Below are positions 1 through 4,398 of a stretch of 5,577 bases of DNA, in pieces. The stretch comes from 2-02-FULL-62-17 sp046153355 (GTDB lineage: Bacteria > Pseudomonadota > Gammaproteobacteria > Burkholderiales > SG8-39). The stretch covers positions 1-5,577 of the forward strand of contig JBJXEY010000562.1 in assembly GCA_046153355.1 (NCBI GenBank), read 5' to 3'. The notes beneath the pieces were generated by a model. The model saw nothing but the letters and a program-made list of their open reading frames with translations, did not search any database and had not been told where the DNA came from. The translations under genes were made by a program, and so were the position numbers. Each line of letters opens with the position of its first letter. The first letter of the stretch is position 1.

Positions 1-162
1 CCTGATTGTTATCGCCTCTTTATATATGCACTTTGCCATTATAGGACTCCTTATGAATAAAATAACCTTTCTATTTGGGGAATAGGTTTTATCATCTGAC
101 TCGTAGGGAATATCTGAGCGTTTTAACATTTCAATCATTGCAAGAAAATCATTTTTAATCAT
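1..162 (-). CDS. Hypothetical protein, C-terminus beyond the window edge
   Basis: Fifty-four codons are open from an ATG at 162 to the left edge with no stop. The protein begins MIKNDFLAMIEMLKRSDIPY and then becomes basic and hydrophobic (VILFIRSP). I chose this start because GGAG lies 8 nt upstream. A second in-frame ATG at 39 also has a well-spaced GGAG (44-50 in plus coordinates), so a shorter product is possible. The gene is last in the visible leftward series, 59 bp after the membrane-protein gene, and a degenerate copy of the TAGAACA palindrome sits just upstream. A weak -10-like TATAAG at 182-187 could give it its own promoter, but no good -35 is visible. I do not recognise the family; the helical N-terminus is typical of many small phage proteins. 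Confidence 0.6.
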   Translation of the reverse strand, partial: MIKNDFLAMIEMLKRSDIPYESDDKTYSPNRKVILFIRSPIMAKCIYKEAITIR

Positions 163-208
163 CTTTTTTGCTCCATTGATTCTTATAGATTAATTGACTG
201 TTTTCAAC

Positions 209-224
209 TAGAATATTTGTTCTA
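209..224. promoter_or_regulatory. Degenerate copy of the TAGAACA-nn-TGTTCTA palindrome
   Basis: TAGAATATTTGTTCTA matches the window's repeated palindrome in 7/7 bases of one arm and 6/7 of the other (GAAT in place of GAAC). It overlaps the stop codon of the membrane-protein gene and lies about 45 bp upstream of the 1-162 start, where it could influence that gene. Because one half-site is imperfect and coding sequence overlaps it, it may be a weak site or chance. Confidence 0.4.
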
Positions 225-425
225 ATTGTCTTCATCTTGACGGATTGTTAACCATTGCTTATTTTCTGAGATTGTACCCTCTTCATAATGTGACTTGATT
301 CGGCGTTTGGATGAGCCGACCCATAAACGAACAAACACAGATAATGCAATTAATACAAGGACTGTACAAGTACAAGAAAATGGACTAAAGGCAGAAAAGA
401 AAAAACCGTTAAAATTCTCAAACAT
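222..425 (-). CDS. Small single-pass membrane protein (67 aa)
   Basis: This 67-residue protein has a Phe-rich N-terminus (residues 1-16), one hydrophobic segment at about residues 17-37 (CTCTVLVLIALSVFVRLWV region), a basic SSKRRIK stretch right after it, and a charged tail. By the positive-inside rule the tail is probably cytoplasmic and the N-terminus outside. There is no lipobox or cleavage site, although Cys18 and Cys20 are present. The ATG overlaps the end of the zinc-ribbon gene by 8 bp and an AAAGG lies just upstream, so the two are probably translationally coupled. The stop is TAG at 222-224. No family is recognised. Small membrane proteins in phage accessory operons can act on the host envelope or in superinfection exclusion, but nothing here shows that. 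Confidence 0.65.
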   Translation of the reverse strand: MFENFNGFFFSAFSPFSCTCTVLVLIALSVFVRLWVGSSKRRIKSHYEEGTISENKQWLTIRQDEDN

Positions 426-1272
426 GACTAACCTTTTTAACTTTGTATTCTATATTATAAGGAAAATCTTTTAATGCTTTTTGCCATTCATTTTTGATGT
501 TTTCTGATATTCCTTCGCCATGCCAACCCACACAAAAAGTATTTTTATGTTTGTAATAGATAACGTCTTCAATATTTATATTTTTATCTAACATCCACAA
601 GAATCCGTCTTTTTCTATTTCAGCAGACTCAAAATCGCTTAAAATTTGTTTGCGTTTGCGTTCGTTTGCTTTTTTGATTCTTTCACTTGTTGCAGATATT
701 TGATTTTCGATATATAAGGGCATGATAACATCTGACTCAGCCTGCGTTAATTTTGCCCTATTATTTCGCCCATCTGCTACACTTTGCAAGCGCAATAAAT
801 AAATATCATTTTCTTTTAAATGTTCACCTCCTAAACATTTATAGCAGAATTTGTTTTCGTTATGTTCTCCATAATATTGCGCTCCGCAATAGCCACAAGA
901 AAAAGCATTTTGCCGAATTTCGCGCATTTCATCATTGACAATCAAATAATGACCTATCTTAATGCGTTTGTTTGGCACGATAGACTGAATCCAATCGAAG
1001 ACTCTTAAGCCATCTTTTGTGTTCCATTGATTGTTAAAAAGATGTTTTGTTTCAAGTTCAATGACTCGATTTTCGCCTGAGCCACTAGAATCATTTTTCA
1101 TTTCAATCACATCGAATAATTCAACCCCTGATTCTTTGCGTTCTGCTTTTAAATTTTCCCATGCCTGAAAATCTTTTTTATCATCTAATCGAAAATAATA
1201 TCCGATAATTTTAGTCTTAATTATTTCTTTTGGTTTGCCATTATCACTTCCGAAAATAGTATTTTTTGTCAT
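418..1272 (-). CDS. Zinc-ribbon hypothetical protein, phage type (284 aa)
   Basis: The central feature is a four-cysteine zinc ribbon, C126-GY-C129 ... C143-YK-C146 (CX2C-X13-CX2C), followed by a Leu-rich LKENDIYLLRL stretch. I recall similar arrangements in uncharacterised proteins of several tailed phages, but I cannot name a function. The N-terminal 120 residues contain a GYYFRL strand, a charged helix and an acidic linker. Residues 195-225 are very basic and probably helical (RIKKANERKRKQ). The C-terminus is mixed alpha/beta with aromatic residues and His/Cys (FCVGWHGEG). The start has an excellent AAAGGAGTCA 4 nt before the ATG. It is the first gene after the 1370-1398 promoter and overlaps the membrane-protein gene by 8 bp. 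A nucleic-acid-binding or protein-interaction role is inference from the zinc ribbon and basic helix only. Confidence 0.8.
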   Translation of the reverse strand: MTKNTIFGSDNGKPKEIIKTKIIGYYFRLDDKKDFQAWENLKAERKESGVELFDVIEMKNDSSGSGENRVIELETKHLFNNQWNTKDGLRVFDWIQSIVPNKRIKIGHYLIVNDEMREIRQNAFSCGYCGAQYYGEHNENKFCYKCLGGEHLKENDIYLLRLQSVADGRNNRAKLTQAESDVIMPLYIENQISATSERIKKANERKRKQILSDFESAEIEKDGFLWMLDKNINIEDVIYYKHKNTFCVGWHGEGISENIKNEWQKALKDFPYNIEYKVKKVSHV

Positions 1273-1369
1273 TTTCTGACTCCTTTGTTTTGTTTTATCT
1301 TACATCTATTCTATGATAAGTAAAATATTTCATACTTCCGTTTTGCCTCATAATTTTCCTTATATTCTG

Positions 1370-1398
1370 ATTATAATTTACCTTGTGATTAATTGCAA
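1370..1398 (-). promoter_or_regulatory. Leftward sigma-A-type promoter for the zinc-ribbon gene
   Basis: On the minus strand a -35 TTGCAA (1393-1398) and a perfect -10 TATAAT (1370-1375) are separated by exactly 17 bp. Transcription would start near 1363, leaving a leader of about 90 nt before the ATG at 1272. The promoter lies in the 129-bp gap after the 1402-1611 gene. No terminator is visible in that gap, so read-through from the upstream operon is likely as well. Confidence 0.75.
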
Positions 1399-1401
1399 GA
1401 G

Positions 1402-1611
1402 TCAAACTCTCTCAATTTTCGCCCATTGCACGCCCTTAATATTTCCATCTTCATCCTGAATATTAACGATTATATTTGAAAATGAGCCGAGAGTCTGGCG
1501 TTCCAAACTGGTACAAGTGGCAAGGTATGAGCCTTTTAAATCCTTAACCTTGACTCGTGTACCCTTGCGGACTCCGTTGTATTGCTTTAATTCTTGCGTT
1601 TGGAATTTCAT
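1402..1611 (-). CDS. Small hypothetical protein, probable beta-barrel fold (69 aa)
   Basis: The 69-residue protein has a short charged N-terminus (MKFQTQELKQYNGVRKGTRV) and then alternating hydrophobic strands: VKVKDLKGSY, LATCTSLE, SNIIVNIQDEDG and VQWAKIERV. The KGTRVKVKDLKG segment resembles the turn of KOW or SH3-like small barrels, but this is only a visual likeness. Its ATG follows the stop of the upstream papain-like fragment by 1 nt, and the only nearby SD-like sequence is a weak GGATG inside that gene, so translation probably depends on coupling. It is the last gene before the 1370-1398 promoter. Function unknown. Confidence 0.65.
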   Translation of the reverse strand: MKFQTQELKQYNGVRKGTRVKVKDLKGSYLATCTSLERQTLGSFSNIIVNIQDEDGNIKGVQWAKIERV

Positions 1612-1612
1612 C

Positions 1613-1879
1613 TTATATCATCCAATATTTATATATTGACTTATCGCCCGAATCCCATGAGTCAAAATATAAGCCGTTTTTTACTGTAACAATATGATTC
1701 GCAACTCGTAAAATATAGATTCCTTGAGGATGTGTTAAAGCAAATTCTTTAACTGTTGGCTTGTGTCCATTTATAATCTCAACTTTGCAAGCCTTGAATC
1801 CGTATGCTTCGATAAATGGTATATAGCATTTTTTATTCGCATTGATTTTATACCATGCGTTAATTTTGTTAGTTTGCAT
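1613..1879 (-). CDS. Papain-fold (C39-like) phage protein lacking the catalytic-Cys half
   Basis: Residues 40-88 match a pattern I recall from phage proteins with a papain-like fold: PTVKEF, HPQGIYILRV, an NHIVTV strand with His62, then GLYFDSWDSGDK and a terminal YKYW. In longer relatives of about 130-160 aa, an N-terminal helix with the catalytic Cys precedes this half. Here only about 40 residues precede it, and their cysteines (C18, C31) are not in an NDC- or CxxRA-like helix start. The protein therefore keeps the His strand but probably lacks the nucleophile. The start is fixed by GGAGTCA 4 nt upstream and by a TAATG overlap with the hicA-like stop. It may be a non-enzymatic derivative or a truncated gene. 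The family assignment comes from memory of the motif, not a search. Confidence 0.6.
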   Translation of the reverse strand: MQTNKINAWYKINANKKCYIPFIEAYGFKACKVEIINGHKPTVKEFALTHPQGIYILRVANHIVTVKNGLYFDSWDSGDKSIYKYWMI

Positions 1880-2088
1880 TATTTGACTCCATCATATACA
1901 CAATTTAAAATTTGTCTCAATGTGCCTCTTGCGATTTCCCTATTGTTTGGAATAACCGCATTTTTACGATTCGGGCATGTAAAAATCATATGACTCCCGG
2001 CTTGTCTAGCCAGTGAATAACCGAATGACTCAACCAATTTAATTAATTCTTTTGTTTTTTTAATTTGCATTGCTTCATTATATGGCAT
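1879..2088 (-). CDS. hicA: HicA-like mRNA interferase / YcfA family, no HicB beside it
   Basis: The 69-residue protein shows the full HicA (YcfA-like, double-stranded RNA-binding fold) pattern: a KELIKLVESFGYSLAR helix-turn, the GSH motif with the presumed catalytic His33, a strand with hydrophobic and basic residues (MIFTCPNRKNAVIPNN), and the final helix REIARGTLRQIL. Family members are ribosome-independent mRNA-cleaving toxins, normally neutralised by a HicB antitoxin encoded next door. Neither neighbour looks like HicB: upstream is the kinase-like protein and downstream a papain-fold fragment. The start has GAGG 5 nt upstream, and the upstream TAA ends 1 nt before the ATG. The last codons contain the SD (GGAGTC) of the next gene, and its TAA overlaps that gene's ATG. 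Whether it is an active toxin, a phage effector or a regulator is unknown. Confidence 0.75.
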   Translation of the reverse strand: MPYNEAMQIKKTKELIKLVESFGYSLARQAGSHMIFTCPNRKNAVIPNNREIARGTLRQILNCVYDGVK

Positions 2089-2089
2089 G

Positions 2090-2689
2090 TTAACCTCTTC
2101 TTTCTTTTAATGCATCCGCATTAAATAAGACATCTAAGAGAATGAGCCGACCTTCAGAATCTACCTTAATATTTCGCTTGCCTATTTCAATTATATAATT
2201 ATCCCCATAATTACGCCCCGCTCCATCTATTGATTCTAATGCGTCAATGATTGACTCAAGTTCTGGACTATTATCTCGCAAGTATTGAATCAATCTTTGA
2301 TTTTTTTCAAATCCTAACTCATTGCTTACATTCCAAAGATTTTTATCAAATGCTTTTTTAAGTTTTTTGAATTGACTCCGTGCTTCAGCATGTTTAACAG
2401 ATAATGACTCATAATATGGCATTTTATACAGTATGCCGTATCCGTGTTTATTGTCATAATTTCCCATTTTTTCAATTTGGGGAATATGTACATTATTCGA
2501 GTCCGCCCACATTGAAACCGCTTCTTTTGAATAATCGGAATGTCTATTTCCATTATTAACGAATGAATAAACAGAATCACCGACTCGGTAACATCTAGCA
2601 AATTGACCTTTGCCGATAAACTCCGCTTGAATCGTGGACTCTCTTCCTGATTCGTCTATAATGATTATATTTTTAATTTTGTTTATCAT
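2090..2689 (-). CDS. Phage kinase-like protein (199 aa)
   Basis: The layout fits a divergent family of phage-encoded protein-kinase-fold proteins. Residues 24-34 form a glycine-rich loop, FIGKGQFARCY. Residues 84-95 look like a hinge (GYGILYKMPYYE). Residues 161-190 contain NYGDN, a catalytic-loop-like EIGKRN (Glu168 and Asn173, five residues apart as in D-x4-N) and LILLDVLF, with Asp186 at the DFG-Asp position. The usual catalytic Asp is Glu168 here, and I see no clear VAIK lysine after the loop. The protein may be a pseudokinase or use altered chemistry; phage relatives I recall share the E-I-x-x-R-N form. It is the first gene after the leftward promoter, with GGAGTCA 4 nt before its ATG, 63 bp after the start of the -10... 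an early-expression position. Substrate unknown. Confidence 0.6.
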   Translation of the reverse strand: MINKIKNIIIIDESGRESTIQAEFIGKGQFARCYRVGDSVYSFVNNGNRHSDYSKEAVSMWADSNNVHIPQIEKMGNYDNKHGYGILYKMPYYESLSVKHAEARSQFKKLKKAFDKNLWNVSNELGFEKNQRLIQYLRDNSPELESIIDALESIDGAGRNYGDNYIIEIGKRNIKVDSEGRLILLDVLFNADALKERRG

Positions 2690-2723
2690 TTTGTGACTCC
2701 TGTTTTTATTTTTCTATACTGTG

Positions 2724-2752
2724 ATTTTATCAGGTTAGACTCCCATAGTCAA
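2724..2752 (-). promoter_or_regulatory. Main leftward promoter
   Basis: On the minus strand a -35 TTGACT (2747-2752) and a -10 TAAAAT (2724-2729) are 17 bp apart, with a TG just before the -10. A GAGTC lies in the spacer (2738-2742), which could allow a regulator to bind there. Transcription would begin near 2717, about 28 nt before the kinase-like start codon. It is the only good leftward promoter upstream of the four-gene coupled run. Confidence 0.8.
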
Positions 2753-2904
2753 GCGGATTCGGATTTTTTAAGGTAACTGTTATGAATTTAATATGATATT
2801 GTAATGCTCAAAACTATTGACAAAATAAGACCTTTAACCCATGAGCCAAAAAAACGGGGATTCTAGCCACTTTTAACCGTTTGTAGGTGTTATATCACAA
2901 ATTG

Positions 2905-2917
2905 GTTAATGCGTATA
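2905..2917 (+). repeat. Direct repeat GTTAATGCGTATA, copy 1
   Basis: This 13-bp word recurs exactly at 3195-3207, and both copies continue into a similar but imperfect tail (CGAA, then a T/A tract, then GGT). The two copies bracket the TGAAAAT heptamer cluster. They may be binding sites marking the edges of a functional block, or remains of a duplication of about 33 bp. Confidence 0.65.
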
Positions 2918-3079
2918 AGCGAAGTTTTTTAAGGTTGTAGCATTGACAAAATTTGACTCTTGTGATTTTTCTTAACCTTAAAATATTCCTGAAGGGTTGT
3001 ATTTTTTAGTTTTTTATGATAACGAAGTCATTATGGTATTTTCAATTTGATTTTCAATTTTGAAAATTTTTTGAAAATG

Positions 3080-3105
3080 GGCTGAAAATGCTTTTCAATT
3101 CAGCC
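3080..3105. repeat. Hairpin inside the heptamer cluster
   Basis: GGCTGAA (3080-3086) and TTCAGCC (3099-3105) form a perfect 7-bp stem with a 12-nt loop. A smaller competing hairpin, TGAAAA-TGC-TTTTCA (3083-3097), lies inside it. No T-run follows, so it is not a terminator. It may be a structural element of an origin or a protein-binding palindrome. Confidence 0.45.
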
Positions 3106-3160
3106 GTTCGATTTTATTCATTTTGAAAATTTTTAATTGAGAGTGAAAAATATTTTCAAT

Positions 3161-3176
3161 TAGAACAAATGTTCAG
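3161..3176. promoter_or_regulatory. TAGAACA-AA-TGTTC(ag) palindrome, SOS-box-like
   Basis: TAGAACAAATGTTC contains the full GAAC-N4-GTTC core known from LexA boxes of Gram-positive bacteria; only the last two bases differ from the other copies. It lies about 94 bp upstream of the rightward -10 (3263), too far for simple steric repression, so it may act through looping or activation, or regulate origin activity. Confidence 0.6.
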
Positions 3177-3194
3177 GAAATATTGAAAATCTGC

Positions 3195-3207
3195 GTTAAT
3201 GCGTATA
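3195..3207 (+). repeat. Direct repeat GTTAATGCGTATA, copy 2
   Basis: Exact second copy of the 13-bp word at 2905-2917, 290 bp apart. It lies between the last TGAAAAT heptamer (3184-3190) and the rightward -35 (3240), where a bound protein could affect that promoter. Confidence 0.65.
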
Positions 3208-3239
3208 GACCGAATTTTAAAATTGGTGGTATTTTACCC

Positions 3240-3268
3240 TTGACTCTTCTATTCCTTTACTGTATAAA
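3240..3268 (+). promoter_or_regulatory. Rightward promoter 1
   Basis: A -35 TTGACT (3240-3245) and a -10 TATAAA (3263-3268) are 17 bp apart, with TG directly before the -10. A GACTC overlaps the -35. Transcription would begin near 3275. The first SD (GGGGGAG, 3294-3300) and ATG (3312) follow at the same distance from the -10 as in the two later units. It should drive 3312-4317, up to the terminator at 4325-4371. Confidence 0.75.
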
Positions 3269-3311
3269 CAAGTTAAGAGGGAATATATAAAACGGGGGAG
3301 TACATAATCAG

Positions 3312-3428
3312 ATGTAAAAATTAAATACTTTTGAGGATGTGCCACAAGCCGAGAATCTAAAAAAGTTAAATAATAAAAATCTACTCATTGCCAAAGATGA
3401 CAAACAGAAAAGAGTCATAAAATGTTAA
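3312..3428 (+). pseudogene. Leader ORF with stop at codon 2 (AUG UAA), then 36 open codons
   Basis: A strong SD (GGGGGAG, 3294-3300) is followed by ATG at 3312 and immediately by TAA. The same frame is then open for 36 codons to a TAA at 3426-3428, with protein-like content: KLNTFEDVPQAENLKKL, then a Lys/Asn/Asp-rich stretch. The frame ends overlapping the ATG of the next gene (3422), as coupled genes do. The LNTFEDV...LKKL start resembles the first helix of J-domain-like phage proteins, but the rest does not and no HPD follows. Either a small gene was lost to a nonsense mutation at codon 2, or the AUG-UAA is a start-stop regulatory element, or the frame is chance. No alternative start with an SD is visible; GTG at 3339 is poorly spaced. 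Confidence 0.4.
3378..3404 (+). repeat. 27-bp inverted repeat, left arm
   Basis: This arm (ending AAAGATGACAAA) is the reverse complement of 3646-3672 at 25 of 27 positions; the two mismatches are adjacent (CC versus AA). It ends 18 bp before the ATG of the 3422 gene, just upstream of its SD, and lies within the broken leader ORF. In the transcript the arms could pair and place the whole 3422-3634 gene in the loop. Confidence 0.8.
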
Positions 3429-3634
3429 AATCAGATTTATTAAAATTGCTAGAAAATTTAAAAGATGATGAAAATTTAACTTTCGCTTTATTCGTTGAGA
3501 CAAAAACGGGTTATAAATGGCAACTTCTTAACCCTACTATTAGAAGAGAGGACTCGCCCTTTGATGTAATAGGATTAACGACAATTCCATTTAAAAAAGA
3601 CACATTGCAAGAATTTTCAGAAATTAAAAAATAA
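3422..3634 (+). CDS. Small hypothetical protein flanked by inverted repeats (70 aa)
   Basis: The protein starts with an amphipathic helix (MLKSDLLKLLENLKDDE), followed by strands FALFVETKTGYKWQLL and DVIGLTTIPF and a charged C-terminal helix ending EIKK. This is an alpha-beta-beta-alpha-like small domain I cannot assign. AAAGAGTCA lies 3-4 nt before the ATG and serves as a weaker version of the window's favourite SD. The ATG overlaps the end of the broken leader frame. It is transcribed from the 3240-3268 promoter. The gene sits exactly between the arms of the 27-bp inverted repeat, so folding of the mRNA could change access to its SD. Internal GAGGACTCG (3548-3556) is one of few GACTC words on a coding strand here. 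Confidence 0.65.
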   Translation: MLKSDLLKLLENLKDDENLTFALFVETKTGYKWQLLNPTIRREDSPFDVIGLTTIPFKKDTLQEFSEIKK

Positions 3635-3645
3635 TATAAAATTAT

Positions 3646-3672
3646 TTTGTCATCTTTAACAATGAGTAGATT
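3646..3672 (-). repeat. 27-bp inverted repeat, right arm
   Basis: Partner of 3378-3404 (25/27 identical in inverse orientation). It begins 12 bp after the stop of the 3422 gene. No T-run follows directly, so it is not a simple terminator. The symmetrical placement around one gene suggests an inserted or invertible cassette, or an RNA-level control. Confidence 0.8.
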
Positions 3673-3704
3673 ATAAAAAAAATTATGAAATGGAGCATAA
3701 AAAA

Positions 3705-3899
3705 ATGGATGATGTAACAGTAAAGCAGTTAAGAGATTTTTTATTTGACATAAAAAATCAAGATATGAGCATTCAGGAATTCAGAACATTATTATTTAAT
3801 ATTAATGGACAATTTGAGAATGTCACAGCAAAATTAATCAATGATACCGAATTTAAAGAATTGGATAATTTCGTTAAAACTTTACAGGAGTCAAAATGA
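3705..3899 (+). CDS. Small acidic/helical hypothetical protein (64 aa)
   Basis: The 64-residue product begins MDDVTVKQLRDFLFDIKN and continues with SIQEFRTLLFNINGQ and a C-terminal helix (FKELDNFVKTLQESK). It looks largely helical, soluble and possibly dimerising. The frame could extend upstream to an ATG at 3690, but that ATG has no SD, whereas the one at 3705 has GGAG (3692-3695) 9 nt before it, so I prefer 3705. The last codons carry the SD GGAGTCA of the next gene, and the TGA overlaps the next ATG (ATGA), so the two are co-translated. No family recognised. Confidence 0.65.
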   Translation: MDDVTVKQLRDFLFDIKNQDMSIQEFRTLLFNINGQFENVTAKLINDTEFKELDNFVKTLQESK

Positions 3900-4090
3900 C
3901 ACAAACACAAAGAGAATCATTAAGACAATATAAAAGACGAATGACACAAGCAAGACTCGCCCTTCGTGGTGTAGATGTAGACATTGACAAAGAAGTGTAT
4001 AAAAAAGCATTCGGGCTATATATCAATGCTAGAAATGCTTATAATGTATATTTTCGCTCATGTATGAGTAAAGGAGTCAATCATGGATAA
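3896..4090 (+). CDS. Small basic helical hypothetical protein (64 aa)
   Basis: The product starts MTQTQRESLRQYKRRMTQAR and is strongly basic in its first 25 residues, then has LRGVDVDIDKEVYKKAFGLYINARNAYNVYF, rich in Tyr and Ala. Two helices are likely; the basic first helix could bind nucleic acid, but that is inference from composition. GGAGTCA lies 2-3 nt before the ATG, and the ATGA overlap with the preceding gene shows coupling. Its own end contains the SD GGAGTCA for the frameshifted gene at 4083, which it overlaps by 8 bp. No family recognised. Confidence 0.65.
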   Translation: MTQTQRESLRQYKRRMTQARLALRGVDVDIDKEVYKKAFGLYINARNAYNVYFRSCMSKGVNHG

Positions 4091-4317
4091 GGTAACAAAA
4101 AAAACAATTAGAATCTAACATTGGAAAAACCGCGATAGTTAACAGTAATTTGGAGGGTCGAATCATTGGAGTCTGTGAGACTTTCCCTTCTTACAATGGA
4201 AAAAAGTCATCTCTTAATTATGTTATAGAATTAACACTTCCTCGCTATGATGAATTCAAAGAGAATTTTATCAGTACAATATTAATTCATGTTTCAAATA
4301 TAATTGAAATTGTTTAA
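4083..4317 (+). pseudogene. Frameshifted small gene, A8 tract at codons 5-8 (77 aa if restored)
   Basis: An ideal SD (AAAGGAGTCA) precedes ATG 4083. The frame reads MDKVTKKTIRI and stops at TAA 4116-4118. From 4105 the +1 frame is open for 70 codons to TAA 4315-4317 and looks protein-like: QLESNIGKTAIVNSNLEGRI, then a Ser/Tyr/Lys turn, YVIELTLPRYDEFKENF and ILIHVSNIIEIV. One base fewer in the eight-A run (4097-4104) joins them into a 77-residue protein of mainly beta strands, perhaps a small barrel. No in-frame ATG with SD exists downstream, so the body can be made only by a shift. Explanations: homopolymer sequencing error, real mutation, slippage-based on/off control, or transcriptional slippage. 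It is last in its unit, 7 bp before a terminator. Confidence 0.7.
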
Positions 4318-4324
4318 CAAATAG

Positions 4325-4371
4325 AATCCCCGTTTTATCAGCATAAAAACTGATAGATGGGGATTTTTATT
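4325..4371 (+). terminator. Rho-independent terminator of rightward unit 1
   Basis: AATCCCC (4325-4331) pairs with GGGGATT (4359-4365) and an inner ATCAG pairs with CTGAT around an A-rich loop; a T-rich tail follows (4364-4371). It closes the unit driven by the 3240 promoter. Confidence 0.85.
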
Positions 4372-4380
4372 ATCTATTTA

Positions 4381-4398
4381 TTAGAACATTTGTTCTAA
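4381..4398. promoter_or_regulatory. TTAGAACA-TT-TGTTCTAA palindrome, SOS-box-like
   Basis: A perfect 8-bp-arm palindrome with a 2-bp centre and the GAAC-N4-GTTC core of Gram-positive LexA boxes. Its centre lies about 71 bp upstream of the -10 at 4461 and just after the unit 1 terminator. It is the best-conserved of the four copies. Binding by LexA, a phage repressor or an activator cannot be told from sequence. Confidence 0.7.

Larger units (their letters stand above)
3038..3190. repeat. Iteron-like cluster of TGAAAAT / ATTTTCA heptamers
   Basis: TGAAAAT occurs at 3061, 3072 and 3083 (exact 11-bp spacing), then at 3124 and 3184, with the variant TGAAAAA at 3144. The reverse form ATTTTCA occurs at 3038, 3050 and 3152, and TTTTCA at 3092. 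That makes about nine copies in 153 bp. The three 11-bp-phased units would sit on one face of the helix. Such clusters are typical of Rep-binding iterons, centromere-like sites or multimeric regulator sites. AT-rich composition raises the chance frequency of this word, but not the exact 11-bp phasing. Confidence 0.6.
2690..3421. other. Central intergenic region, no intact gene; candidate origin/switch
   Basis: About 730 bp between divergent arms. Contents from left to right: leftward promoter (2724-2752); an 11-bp word ATTGACAAAAT at 2816-2826 and again at 2942-2952, neither followed by a usable -10; the word TTTTTTAAGGT at 2764-2774 and 2925-2935; a 10-bp inverted pair TTTTAAGGTT (2927-2936) / AACCTTAAAA (2974-2983); the heptamer cluster; a palindrome; the rightward promoter; and a broken leader ORF. 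It is rich in A/T tracts. The divergent layout with repeats is what phage lysis/lysogeny switches and replication origins look like, but no repressor or Rep gene is adjacent inside the window. Confidence 0.6.

Noticed and set aside
753..938. Plus-strand open frame of 61 codons inside the zinc-ribbon gene
   Set aside because: It is antisense to a convincing gene, has no SD, and reads His/Phe/Lys-rich low-complexity sequence typical of a reverse shadow.
1273..1401. Hidden small gene in the gap between 1402-1611 and the zinc-ribbon gene
   Set aside because: No frame with a start and SD is open for a useful length on either strand; the gap is accounted for by a promoter and leader.
1763..1993. 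Plus-strand open frame of 76 codons across the papain-like and HicA-like genes
   Set aside because: It lies opposite two well-supported coupled genes and has no SD or promoter.
2326..2601. Minus-strand open frame of 91 codons inside the kinase-like gene
   Set aside because: Different frame of a gene with recognisable motifs; no SD and an atypical Met/Ile/Cys-rich composition.
2853..2882. AAACGG ... CCGTTT short inverted repeat as a terminator
   Set aside because: Only 6 bp of stem with a loop of about 18 nt and no T-run on either side in the right place.
2816..2952. TTGACA words at 2817 and 2943 as rightward promoters
   Set aside because: Neither has a -10-like sequence at 15-19 bp, and no gene follows directly.
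3038..3190. Could the repeat cluster be a CRISPR array?
   Set aside because: Repeats are 7-bp words in both orientations with 11-bp or irregular spacing; there are no 23-40-bp repeats, regular spacers or cas genes.
3690..3704. Upstream ATG at 3690 for the 64-aa gene
   Set aside because: No SD precedes it, and a GGAG lies between it and the ATG at 3705 at a workable distance, so the downstream start is preferred.
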